From contig JAQBGV010000016.1 in assembly GCA_032128395.1 (NCBI GenBank), forward strand, positions 1 to 34,198: a stretch of DNA of 34,198 nucleotides. The letters are read 5' to 3'. How positions within the stretch are numbered: the stretch's first letter is position 1; every line of letters starts with the position of its first letter. Under the pieces are notes generated by a model. That model made no database searches and had not been told where the DNA came from. It was given only the letters and a program-made list of their open reading frames with translations. This DNA comes from JAQBGV01 sp032128395. GTDB taxonomy: Bacteria > Planctomycetota > UBA8108 > UBA1146. A program made the position numbers and the translations under genes. Positions 15,246 through 23,624 of this stretch are shown one piece after another.

Positions 15246-18200
15246 GTGCACCGCTCTCTCCCCAAGCCCGCCCTCTTCGTGGTCATCGCTCTCGCCGGAC
15301 TCTCGGCGGCCCCGGCCCTCCTCGCCGCCGGAGCGGTGCTCCACAAGGGCGGACCGGTTGCGATCACCGCCGACGGCTCGACCGTCTGGACGGTGCTCGA
15401 GGACCACGATGTCGTCGTCGCGATCGACACCCTGACCCTCGCGGTGACCCAGTACGCGCTCCCCGCAGCTGCGGCCCCGCACCGCCCAAAGGGGATCGCG
15501 GTCGCGCCCGATGGGACTGCCTGGGTCGCGGCCCATGATTCCTCCCGCGTGTTCGTGCTCGACGGTGCGACCGGTCTGGTACTCGCCGAAGTCCTCTTCG
15601 GCGCGGGCGCGGGGCCGGTGTCGGTCGCGATCGCTCCAAGCGGACAGACCGCTTGGGTCGCACTGCACAGGAGCGCTGAGGTCGCGGTCATCGACGTGGC
15701 GACCCGCACTCTCCTCGACCGGATCACCGGCCTGTTCAAACGACCGCTCGGACTCGCCTTCGATGAAACCGGTACCGACCTCTGGGTCACCCACACGATC
15801 ATGGATGGCGAGGACTCGCACGTGACCGCGATCGAGGCCGCGACGCACGAAGTCGCCGCGCGGGTGATCCTCAAGTCGGTGAATCCGAAGGAGCCGGCGC
15901 AGATCTCCGGGGATCCGGATCCGATCCCCGAGGGGGGCTACCTGCTCCTGCGCGGGCAGCTCGCACCGCGCCCCGGAACCAGCAAGATCTGGCTCCCGGT
16001 GCAGTACCAGAATTTTCACAACCCGGTCTTCACATCGGACAGCACCGTGCAGGCCGCGATCCACAGACTCGACGCGGCGACCCGCACCAACGCGAGCGGC
16101 GACCGCGTCGTGCTCTCGGCGGTCTACGCGCACCAGAACACGACACTCGTCGGGGACGGCTGGAACGCGGGGATCGCAGGACCGACCGATCTGGCGTTCT
16201 CTGCGGACGGACAGATGGCGTACCTCGTCAATCAGCACTCGGACGATGTTCTGGTGTTCCCCGCGGATCTCGCGTTCTCGCGCCCGGTTGGGGCGACCAA
16301 CCTCCCCGAGGTTCCGGTCGGAAGCCGACCCCTCGGAATCGTCGCCTCGCCGATCGACGATCGCCTCTTCGTGTTGAACGCGCTCTCCCGCGACCTCTCC
16401 GTGATCGATGCGTCGGTCCCTCTCGAGACGGCGCGAATCCCGCTCGACACGGGTCTGGTCGAACCACTCAGCCCCGACTTCCTCCTCGGCGCGGTCCTCT
16501 TCCACACCAGCACCGACCCGCGACTGAGCGACAACGGAAAAATATCGTGCGCGTCCTGTCACGCCGACGGCGAGACCGACGGATTGATCTGGAGCTTCGC
16601 GCAGTTCGGAGCGGGAAACCGCAAGACGCTGAACCTGCGCGGATTCGGCCTGACGATGGGCCCGCCGATCGGCGGCCTCGGACAGCTCCACCGCGGCGGC
16701 GACCGCGACGAGGTGCAGGACTTCGAATGGACGGCGCGCGGCGCGGTGATGGGAGGAACCGGATTCCTCTCCGTGCCGAACCCTGAACTCGGCGCACCGA
16801 ACGCCGGACTCGATGCCGATCTCGACGCTCTCGCGACCTACGTCACCGACCTGGCTCCGATCGATCAGAGCCCGGAACGGGCGGACGACGGGACGCTGTC
16901 CGACGCCGCCCGCCGCGGCGCGAAGATCTTCCAGAATCCCGCGGGCACCCCGTTCGGTGCCGGGTGCGCGGGATGCCACACGCCCCCCGCTTTCACCGAT
17001 CTCGACTTCCACGACGTCGGGGGTCACGCCCCATCGCCCGAGAACCAAGGCCCCGCGTTCAACACCCCGACCTTGGTCGGCGCGTGGGACACCGGTCCGT
17101 ACGTGCAAGTGGTCGCTTGGGTCTTCGGCGGCAGCCTCCTCGGAGTGGTCGAGGCGGCGACCGGTGTCCACGGGAACGCCGGCGCCCTCTCGGCGAGTCA
17201 GAAACGCGATCTCGCCGCGTTCCTCCGCTCGATCGACGGGCAGATGTTGACGGACGGACTCACCGGGGTCTCGGACACCACACCCCCGAAGATCATCGCG
17301 GTGAAGCCAATCCGGGCGGACTCCGTCGAAGTGATCTTCGATGAGCACGTCGATCCGGTGACCGCGGGGAATCCCGCGAATTATCAGTTCGACGGTCCGG
17401 GCGGGTTGATCTCCGCAACCTCAGCGACGCTCGACACCGGCGCCGGGAACCGGGTGCGCATCATCGCGCCGCTCCCCTTCTCCGGGTGTCCGATCACGTA
17501 CACCCTCGTCCCCGGACCGATCGAGGACGTCGCCGCCCAGTACGGCGCACCCGCGAACCACGTCCTCGATCCGAGTGATCCGGCGCACACCCTCGACTTC
17601 ACCCTCGACGGCACGATCACCGTGACCTTCGGCGACGTGACCGGGCTCGAGACCTTCCCCGGGGTCGCCCAGACCGCGAGCTTCAATCCGGGGCTCGGAA
17701 ACGTCTCGCACGACCATTGGCGCCTCTACCCGACGACCAGCCCCGAGACGAAGGGGTTCGTCCGATTCGACTTCCCAGGCCTCCTCGCGAGCGAGTGCGG
17801 CGTGACCGACGCGAGCGAGATCGTCGGTGCGCGCTTCACCGCGAACCCCTTCTACGGCAATCGCAACACCCTCGAATTGCGCCGCGTCTTGATGCCGTGG
17901 GGCGAGCCCCCGAACGACTGGTGCTTCGGCTGCGGTGGAACCGTCACCCGGCAGAACGCGACGCACCCGAGCATCCCCTGGCACCAGAGCGGCGCGGGCG
18001 CGATCGGCGGTAGCGGCACGAGCGTCTCCGAGTACTACCCGAGCGCGAACTTCGACCTGACCGCAACGGTCGATGCCACCGTGACGGTCCTATCGATGGT
18101 CGCCCCGGTCGAATTCGCAAGTCCGAGCGTCACCGACGCCTTCCGCTTCTGGTTCGAGAACCCGTCGGTGAACTTCGGTCACTCGGTCGAGGTGGTCGGA

Positions 18201-18686
18201 AACCAGGGAGTCGGCACCGAGTTCCAATCCGCGTCGGCGGACCTCGGCCGAAACGGCGTGACCCTCGAGATCACGTTTGCGGTCACACCGACCGCAGGTC
18301 CGTCCCCCGACTGCAACGGGAACGGGGTCGCGGACTCTTGCGACATCGATACGGGCACGAGCCAAGACGTGGATAGCGACGGCGTCCCCGACGAGTGTCA
18401 GGGGCCAGGGGTGGACTTCATCCGCGGCGACTGCAACACCGACGGTGGGATAGACATCTCGGACGTCGTGCGACTGCTCGGCACTCTGTTCTCCGGCGCG
18501 AACCCGTTCGACTGCCCGGAAGCGTGCGAGAACAACGACGACGGCGCGCTCGACATCGCGGACGCGATCTTCGTCCTCAACTGGCTCTTCTCGAGTGGCC
18601 CGAACCTGCCGCCCCCGTCTCCGGCGTGTGGCGCTGACCCGAATCCGCCAGGCCCCGGCTGTCCATCCTTCGGCGGTTGTCCCTAG
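15246..18686 (+). CDS. Large secreted beta-propeller/dihaem cytochrome with dockerin-like tail
   Basis: The 1146-residue exported protein has a signal peptide (about 1-28) followed by YVTN-type beta-propeller repeats (about 30-420; for example ISTNP-like blades GIAVAPDGTAWVAAHDSSRV). A cytochrome c peroxidase-like dihaem region carries CASCH at C435 and CAGCH at C574. Next come an Ig-like strand domain (about 680-780, DTTPPKIIAVKPIRADSVEVIF) and a DNRLRE-like beta domain (about 780-1010). The end has calcium-repeat-like DCNGNGVADSCDIDTG, dockerin-type repeats from about 1058 (FIRGDCNTDGGIDISDVVRLL) and the tail GCPSFGGCP. The GTG start follows GAGGAGG at five bases. Dihaem/propeller fusions are frequent in planctomycetes. 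Peroxidase activity is not proven by sequence. Confidence 0.88.
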   Translation: MHRSLPKPALFVVIALAGLSAAPALLAAGAVLHKGGPVAITADGSTVWTVLEDHDVVVAIDTLTLAVTQYALPAAAAPHRPKGIAVAPDGTAWVAAHDSSRVFVLDGATGLVLAEVLFGAGAGPVSVAIAPSGQTAWVALHRSAEVAVIDVATRTLLDRITGLFKRPLGLAFDETGTDLWVTHTIMDGEDSHVTAIEAATHEVAARVILKSVNPKEPAQISGDPDPIPEGGYLLLRGQLAPRPGTSKIWLPVQYQNFHNPVFTSDSTVQAAIHRLDAATRTNASGDRVVLSAVYAHQNTTLVGDGWNAGIAGPTDLAFSADGQMAYLVNQHSDDVLVFPADLAFSRPVGATNLPEVPVGSRPLGIVASPIDDRLFVLNALSRDLSVIDASVPLETARIPLDTGLVEPLSPDFLLGAVLFHTSTDPRLSDNGKISCASCHADGETDGLIWSFAQFGAGNRKTLNLRGFGLTMGPPIGGLGQLHRGGDRDEVQDFEWTARGAVMGGTGFLSVPNPELGAPNAGLDADLDALATYVTDLAPIDQSPERADDGTLSDAARRGAKIFQNPAGTPFGAGCAGCHTPPAFTDLDFHDVGGHAPSPENQGPAFNTPTLVGAWDTGPYVQVVAWVFGGSLLGVVEAATGVHGNAGALSASQKRDLAAFLRSIDGQMLTDGLTGVSDTTPPKIIAVKPIRADSVEVIFDEHVDPVTAGNPANYQFDGPGGLISATSATLDTGAGNRVRIIAPLPFSGCPITYTLVPGPIEDVAAQYGAPANHVLDPSDPAHTLDFTLDGTITVTFGDVTGLETFPGVAQTASFNPGLGNVSHDHWRLYPTTSPETKGFVRFDFPGLLASECGVTDASEIVGARFTANPFYGNRNTLELRRVLMPWGEPPNDWCFGCGGTVTRQNATHPSIPWHQSGAGAIGGSGTSVSEYYPSANFDLTATVDATVTVLSMVAPVEFASPSVTDAFRFWFENPSVNFGHSVEVVGNQGVGTEFQSASADLGRNGVTLEITFAVTPTAGPSPDCNGNGVADSCDIDTGTSQDVDSDGVPDECQGPGVDFIRGDCNTDGGIDISDVVRLLGTLFSGANPFDCPEACENNDDGALDIADAIFVLNWLFSSGPNLPPPSPACGADPNPPGPGCPSFGGCP

Positions 18687-18702
18687 GAGGCTGGATCCTC
18701 CT
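18685..18702 (+). terminator. Small hairpin overlapping the stop of the cytochrome gene
   Basis: AGGAGG (18685-18690) and CCTCCT (18697-18702) form a six-pair stem with a six-base loop, beginning inside the TAG stop (18684-18686). No U-tract follows. It may terminate or attenuate transcription into the phosphofructokinase gene. Confidence 0.25.
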
Positions 18703-18779
18703 CATCCTCCAGCTGCTCTTCCTGGATTGTGTGGAACAATGCCCTCTCGCTATCTGGAGGGAACCCGAACCGGAGGCCC

Positions 18780-19985
18780 ATGACCCGCATCCCCACCGGC
18801 AACGCCGTCATCGCCCAGTCGGGCGGGCCGACCGCCGTGATCAACCAGTCGCTCGTCGGGTGTGTCGAGGCGCTGCAGGGGATCGGCGCGATCGAACGGA
18901 TCTTCGGCGCGCGGCACGCGGTACGCGGGATGGTCGCGGACGACTTCGTAGATCTGACCGACATCCCCGCCGACCGTCTCGAGCGAGTCGCGCGCACCCC
19001 CTCCTCCGCCCTCGGGACTTCCCGCGACAAGCCGGATGAGGAGTACTGCGAACGGATCTTCGAGAAACTCGCGGCGCGCGGGATCCGCTACTTCTTCTAC
19101 ATCGGCGGCAACGACTCCTCCGACACCTGTCGGATCATCAGCGAGGTCGCGAAGTCGAAGGGGCACGAGCTCCGCGCCTTCCACCTGCCGAAGACGATCG
19201 ACAACGATCTGGAGAAGAACGACCACACCCCCGGATTCGGGTCGGCGGCGCGGTTCGTCGCGTGCGCGCTGCTGGGAGACAGCCTCGACAACCAGGCGCT
19301 CCCGGGGATCAAGATCGACGTGATCATGGGGCGCCACGCCGGCTTCCTCACCGCGGCGAGCATGCTCGCACGCACCGAGGCGGGAACGGGGCCGCACCTC
19401 ATCTACGTCCCCGAGGTGACCTTCGACCTGGACCGTTTCATCGGCGACGTCGACCGCGTGTACACCGACCAGGGGCGCTGCGTGGTCGCGGTCTCGGAGG
19501 GGATTCACGACGCCTCCGGCACCCCGATCGGCGCTAGGATCGCCGAGGAACTGACCGGGAAGGTCGAGCGCGACGACCACGGCAACGTCCAGCTCTCCGG
19601 CACCGGCGCCCTGGGCGACACCCTGGCTCGGTGGATCAAGGATCGGCTCGGCTCCGGCCTCCGGGTCCGGGCCGACACCTTCGGGTACCTCCAGAGATCG
19701 TTCGCCGGCTGCGTGAGCGAAGTCGACGCCCGGGAGGCCCGGGAATCGGGGCGGGCGGCGGCCCAGGCGGCCGCAGAAGGGCTCCTGGAGGCGAGTATCA
19801 CCCTTCAGAGGCGCCCCTCCGGGCCCTACGCGATCGAGTACGTTCCGGTCCCCCTTTCGGAAGTGGCTAGAAAAACCCGCACCCTCGAGCCGAAGTACAT
19901 TCTGGGCGAATGTGACATCGCCGAGGAGTTCCGCGACTACGCAGCGCCGCTCGTGGGGGAGCTCCCCGGGGTGGCGGGGCTGTAG
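18780..19985 (+). CDS. pfp: 6-phosphofructokinase, probably pyrophosphate-dependent
   Basis: This glycolytic enzyme phosphorylates fructose 6-phosphate. The 401-residue product has AQSGGPTAVINQSL at residues 12-25 and IGGNDSSDT with N111-D112 where ATP-dependent enzymes have GDG. The catalytic motif is PKTIDND, with K138 in place of the glycine of ATP-type PGTIDND and catalytic D141. Aspartate at the position of Gly104 and lysine at the position of Gly124 are the known signature of PPi-using PFKs, so PPi is the likely donor. MGRHAGFLT (about 182-190) is also conserved. The ATG at 18780 follows GGAGG. It lies just upstream of ppk1, which links it to phosphate economy by location only. Confidence 0.93.
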   Translation: MTRIPTGNAVIAQSGGPTAVINQSLVGCVEALQGIGAIERIFGARHAVRGMVADDFVDLTDIPADRLERVARTPSSALGTSRDKPDEEYCERIFEKLAARGIRYFFYIGGNDSSDTCRIISEVAKSKGHELRAFHLPKTIDNDLEKNDHTPGFGSAARFVACALLGDSLDNQALPGIKIDVIMGRHAGFLTAASMLARTEAGTGPHLIYVPEVTFDLDRFIGDVDRVYTDQGRCVVAVSEGIHDASGTPIGARIAEELTGKVERDDHGNVQLSGTGALGDTLARWIKDRLGSGLRVRADTFGYLQRSFAGCVSEVDAREARESGRAAAQAAAEGLLEASITLQRRPSGPYAIEYVPVPLSEVARKTRTLEPKYILGECDIAEEFRDYAAPLVGELPGVAGL

Positions 19986-20035
19986 CAGCCCGCGGAGATC
20001 CAAGCCGTTCCGATCGACCTCGGGAGGACACTCTG

Positions 20036-22189
20036 GTGGCAAAACCTGACTCGGGCGCCCAGAGGAAGTCCTCCCGCTCCGATGAGGAGAAGGCGAAGGC
20101 CGCACCGGAGCCTCTACTCGCTCTCGACGACCCATCGCTCTACTTCAATCGCGAGCTCAGCCTGCTCGAGTTCGACGCCCGGGTGCTCGCGCTCGCGCGC
20201 GACCCGAAGATCCCGCTGCTCGAACGATTGCGATTCCTCACGATCTCGACTTCGAATCTCGATGAGTTCTTCGAGATCCGGGTCTCCGGCCTCAAGGAGC
20301 ACATCGCGTATGACGTCGGACTCTCGGGTCCGGACGGTCTGTCGCCGCAGCAGCTCTTCGAGCGCCTGAGCGAACGCGCACACGAGTTGGTCGATCTGCA
20401 GTACCTGGTGCTGAACGACGAATTGCTTCCGGCACTGGAGGCGGAAGGGATCCACCTCCTCAAGCGCGGCCAGTGGTCGACGCGCCAGATGAAGTGGATC
20501 GAGCAGCACTTCCATGACGAAGTGCTCCCGGTGCTCACCCCGGTCGGCCTCGATCCGGCACACCCCTTCCCGCGGATCGCGAACAAGACGCTGAACTTCA
20601 TCGTGTCCCTGAAGGGGAAGGATGCCTTCGGTCGTTCGAGCCGAGCTGCGGTCGTACAGGCCCCGCGGCTCCTCCCGCGGGTGATCGCGCTTCCCGTCAG
20701 GGACTCGAAATCGCCCCAGGAGTTCGTACTGCTCTCCTCGGTGATCCATGCGAACGTCGAGCACCTCTTCCCCGGCATGAAGGTGAAGGGGTGCTACCAA
20801 TTCCGCGTGACGCGCAACAGCGATCTGTGGGTCGATGAGGAGGAGGTCGACGATCTCCTCAACGCGCTCCAGGGGCAGCTCGACCGTCGGCGCTTCTCGG
20901 TGCCCGCCCGGCTCGAAGTGGCGGACAACTGCTCCGAGGAGATGCAGGACTTCCTGCTCGGTGAATTCCACCTCGGCTCGGCCGATCTCTATCGCGTGAA
21001 CGGCCCCGTCAATCTCCACCGGCTCAGTCAGCTCTACGGCGTGGTCGACCGCCCCGATCTGAAGTACCGCCCGTTCATTCCGGCGACGCTCCCGCGATTG
21101 AAGGACCGTTCGATCTTCGCGGCGATGCGCAGGGGGGACATTCTGCTTCACCATCCGTTCCAGTCGTTTGCGCCGGTGGTCGAACTTCTCGAGGAAGCCG
21201 CCCGCGACCCGCAGGTCCTCGCGATCAAGCAGACGATCTACCGGACGAGCACCGACACCAAGTTGATGGAGTCTCTCGTCGAGGCGGCGATGGCCGGCAA
21301 GGAGGTCACCGCGGTCGTCGAATTGCGCGCCCGGTTCGACGAGGCGGCAAACATCGAGATCGCGACTCGGTTGCAGCAGGCGGGTGCGAAGGTCGTGTAC
21401 GGGATCGTCGGCTACAAGGCCCACGCGAAGATGCTCCTCGTCGTCCGGCGGGAGGCGGGGCGGTTGCGCCGTTACGTGCACCTCGGGACCGGCAACTACC
21501 ATGCGGGAACCGCGCGCGCATACACCGACTTCGGGCTCCTCTCCTGCGACGAGCAACTCGGCGAGGATGTGCACGATGTCTTCCAACAATTGACCGGCCT
21601 CGGACGCGCGGGTGACCTGAGGAGACTGGTCCAGTCACCCTTCCGACTGCACGCCGAACTGGAAGAACGCATTCAGACCGAGATCGATGCTGCACAGGCG
21701 GGCGAGAAGGCGCAGATCATCGCGAAGATGAACTCCCTGATCGAGCCGCAGATCATCAAGAGTCTCTACCGCGCCTCGCAGGCCGGGGTGGAGATCGATC
21801 TGATCGTGCGAGGACCCTGCGGACTCCGCCCCGGCGTGCCGGGGATCTCCGAGAACATCCGCGTGCGCTCGATCCTCGGGCGCTTCCTCGAGCACACGCG
21901 AGTCTTCTACTTCTTCTCGGGCGGCGAAGAGATGACCTACCTCGCGAGCGCGGACTGGATGCCGCGAAACTTCTTCCGACGGGTCGAGCTCTGCTTCCCG
22001 GTGGAGTCGAAGAAGCTCAAGCGTCGGGTGATCGAAGAGGGACTGCTCCCCTATCTGCAGGACAACGTCGACGCTTGGGGGCTGCTGTCGAGCGGGCGGT
22101 ACCTGCGGGCCAGTCCCGGGGAGGAGCTGGCTCGCTCGGCGCAGACAGAGTTGCTCGATCTGCTGCAGGAGGAGGGCGGGGGGAAGTAG
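20036..22189 (+). CDS. ppk1: Polyphosphate kinase 1
   Basis: PPK1 reversibly transfers the ATP gamma-phosphate to long-chain polyphosphate. The 717-residue length is typical. The N-terminal domain has LYFNRELSLLEFDARVLALA (from about residue 36) and TSNLDEFFEIRVSGLK (about 72-87). The middle has HPFPRIANKTLNF and the ADDVLLHHPF-like block DILLHHPFQSFAPVV. The catalytic C-terminal part carries H463 in GYKAHAKM and H482 in YVHLGTGNYH, matching the autophosphorylated histidine pair 19 residues apart in E. coli. LASADWMPRNFFRRVE fits the C-terminal end. The start is a GTG at 20036 preceded by GGGAGG. It is the first gene of a polyphosphate neighbourhood with ppx, sixA and CHAD genes. Confidence 0.97.
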   Translation: MAKPDSGAQRKSSRSDEEKAKAAPEPLLALDDPSLYFNRELSLLEFDARVLALARDPKIPLLERLRFLTISTSNLDEFFEIRVSGLKEHIAYDVGLSGPDGLSPQQLFERLSERAHELVDLQYLVLNDELLPALEAEGIHLLKRGQWSTRQMKWIEQHFHDEVLPVLTPVGLDPAHPFPRIANKTLNFIVSLKGKDAFGRSSRAAVVQAPRLLPRVIALPVRDSKSPQEFVLLSSVIHANVEHLFPGMKVKGCYQFRVTRNSDLWVDEEEVDDLLNALQGQLDRRRFSVPARLEVADNCSEEMQDFLLGEFHLGSADLYRVNGPVNLHRLSQLYGVVDRPDLKYRPFIPATLPRLKDRSIFAAMRRGDILLHHPFQSFAPVVELLEEAARDPQVLAIKQTIYRTSTDTKLMESLVEAAMAGKEVTAVVELRARFDEAANIEIATRLQQAGAKVVYGIVGYKAHAKMLLVVRREAGRLRRYVHLGTGNYHAGTARAYTDFGLLSCDEQLGEDVHDVFQQLTGLGRAGDLRRLVQSPFRLHAELEERIQTEIDAAQAGEKAQIIAKMNSLIEPQIIKSLYRASQAGVEIDLIVRGPCGLRPGVPGISENIRVRSILGRFLEHTRVFYFFSGGEEMTYLASADWMPRNFFRRVELCFPVESKKLKRRVIEEGLLPYLQDNVDAWGLLSSGRYLRASPGEELARSAQTELLDLLQEEGGGK

Positions 22190-22190
22190 A

Positions 22191-22213
22191 GTCAGGGTCA
22201 GGGTCAGGGTCAG
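22191..22213. repeat. Short GTCAGG tandem repeat
   Basis: The hexamer GTCAGG is repeated almost four times just after the ppk1 stop, in the gap before the convergent lipoprotein gene. It does not form a hairpin. It may be a slippage product. Confidence 0.6.
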
Positions 22214-22265
22214 ATACAGAGTACGGCTCAGACTTCGATCGATGGCGCGGGTTCTGCTCTCCCGA

Positions 22266-22688
22266 TCACTGGTACTTGATCAGGCGACCGATCGCGTACT
22301 CCCCGAAGGTCCAAGTCTCAAGCTTGCCCAGTCGCTCGAGGTCGCCGTCCGGTGTCCGCACGTATTGGTACCTCACGCCGCTTCCTGCGGGTGGCGTGCT
22401 CGCCCCTTCGGTCGGGTTCGCGCTCGTCACTTGGAGTACCACGCCGTCTGCACCGTAGGACATCGCGTTTTTTGCGAGACGCCTCTCCTGCTGTTCGAAA
22501 GTGCGTCGGTCGGCGCCCTCTAGGATCGTCCCCATCACTTCGTGCGCGCGGACGATTACATCGCCCTCGAGGTAGATGTCGAGACGTGCGGTCGGGGGAT
22601 AGGAAGGTCCGTGGTAGTACGCCGGGGTGGAGCCGCAGGCGGCGAGCAGGGTCGGGATCAGTACGGCGATCGCGAGACGGTGGCCCAT
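22266..22688 (-). CDS. Small lipoprotein of unknown function
   Basis: The 140-residue product has a signal peptide ending in LLAAC, with lipidation expected at the cysteine near residue 18. The mature part is short and mixed: a strand-rich start (ARLDIYLEGDVIVRAHEVMGTI), a helical middle (RRTFEQQERRLAKNAMSYGADGVVLQV) and a C-terminal portion ending in RLIKYQ. The sequence YGADGVVLQV after a helix resembles small YbjQ- or SecE-like lipoprotein domains of unknown role, but no family is assigned. The ATG at 22688 follows GAGGAGGGG. It lies between ppk1 and the PATAN-like gene, divergent from the latter. Confidence 0.75.
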   Translation of the reverse strand: MGHRLAIAVLIPTLLAACGSTPAYYHGPSYPPTARLDIYLEGDVIVRAHEVMGTILEGADRRTFEQQERRLAKNAMSYGADGVVLQVTSANPTEGASTPPAGSGVRYQYVRTPDGDLERLGKLETWTFGEYAIGRLIKYQ

Positions 22689-22875
22689 GATGATTCCCCT
22701 CCTCGAGGTCGGGCGGTCCGAAGGGCGCACATCCTACATCGAGGCCGCAATCCGACCAGGGCTGAGGAGAGCGGCCGAACGACACTCACTGGCCGGGCCC
22801 GAAATTTGCCGACTCTCGGGGCCCATCGTACGCTCGAGCGAGTCCTTCCCACTCACCGGACTCGGAAGTCGGAAC

Positions 22876-23586
22876 ATGGCGCTCCATACCCACATCGAGG
22901 GCCTCTCGACCCTCGAGCTGTTGCGGGTCATCAGCAACAGCCGACTGTCGGGAGTCCTGACCATCGTCGATCGGCTCCAGTCGGGTCGCATCGTCTTCAC
23001 TTGGGGACGGGTGACTCACGCGGCCACCGACGAGCAGGTCCGGATCGGGGACCTTCTCGTGACTCGTGGAGAGATCTCCGAGAGGGATCTCGAGGCCGCG
23101 CTGCGGGCGCAACGGGGACATCGGAAGGCGCGCCCGCTCGGTACGATCCTCTGCTCGATGGGATTCGCCGAGACCAGCCAGATCCAGAGAGCGCTCCGAG
23201 ATCAGATGAAAGAGGCGTTCTACCGGCTGCTCGAGTGGAAGAATGGCGTCGCCCACCTGCAGGTCGACATCGGGACCGCCCTCGCCTCGGTGCGGCTCGA
23301 CGTGAGCCTCGACACCCAAGCGCTCCTGCTCGAAGCGGCGCGCCGCCGGGACGAGAAAGCGGGGATGGAGCGGGGCGAATCACCTCCGTCGAAAGCGGGC
23401 TACGATGCTCTGCCGGAGACGACCGAGATCACCGAGCCCGCCGTGCCGATCGAGTTCCCGCAAGCCGCCGAGGCGTCCGCTTTCGACGAATTGGAAGTCT
23501 TGAAGCCGTCCCCATCCGAAGCGAAGAGGCTCGACCAGAAGCCCTCGGACAACCATGAGGAGTCCACTCCCCCCGTCACGGCGTAG
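22876..23586 (+). CDS. PATAN/DUF4388-like regulatory protein
   Basis: The 236-residue cytosolic protein begins with IEGLSTLELLRVISNSRLSGVLTI, followed by SGRIVFTWGRVTHAATDEQ. This is the pattern of DUF4388/PATAN domains found in bacterial signalling proteins. A helical region from about residue 55 (IGDLLVTRGEISERDLEAALRAQRG) resembles the type II secretion-like GspE N-terminal 'low-energy' repeat, often joined to PATAN. The C-terminal 65 residues are acidic, proline-rich and likely disordered. The ATG at 22876 gives this domain start; the frame is open upstream with no motif. It sits between ppk1 and ppx, so a role in controlling them is possible but not shown. Confidence 0.78.
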   Translation: MALHTHIEGLSTLELLRVISNSRLSGVLTIVDRLQSGRIVFTWGRVTHAATDEQVRIGDLLVTRGEISERDLEAALRAQRGHRKARPLGTILCSMGFAETSQIQRALRDQMKEAFYRLLEWKNGVAHLQVDIGTALASVRLDVSLDTQALLLEAARRRDEKAGMERGESPPSKAGYDALPETTEITEPAVPIEFPQAAEASAFDELEVLKPSPSEAKRLDQKPSDNHEESTPPVTA

Positions 23587-23624
23587 TCTCCTGCGTCGGA
23601 AGTCCGCCCGGGTCCACTCCGCCC

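Noticed and set aside
14976..17348. A minus-strand reading frame that stays open far upstream of the FHA start
   Set aside because: It lies antisense to the propeller/cytochrome gene and is arginine/glutamate-rich with no motif, and the ATG at 14975 has a strong ribosome binding site and gives the FHA domain start.
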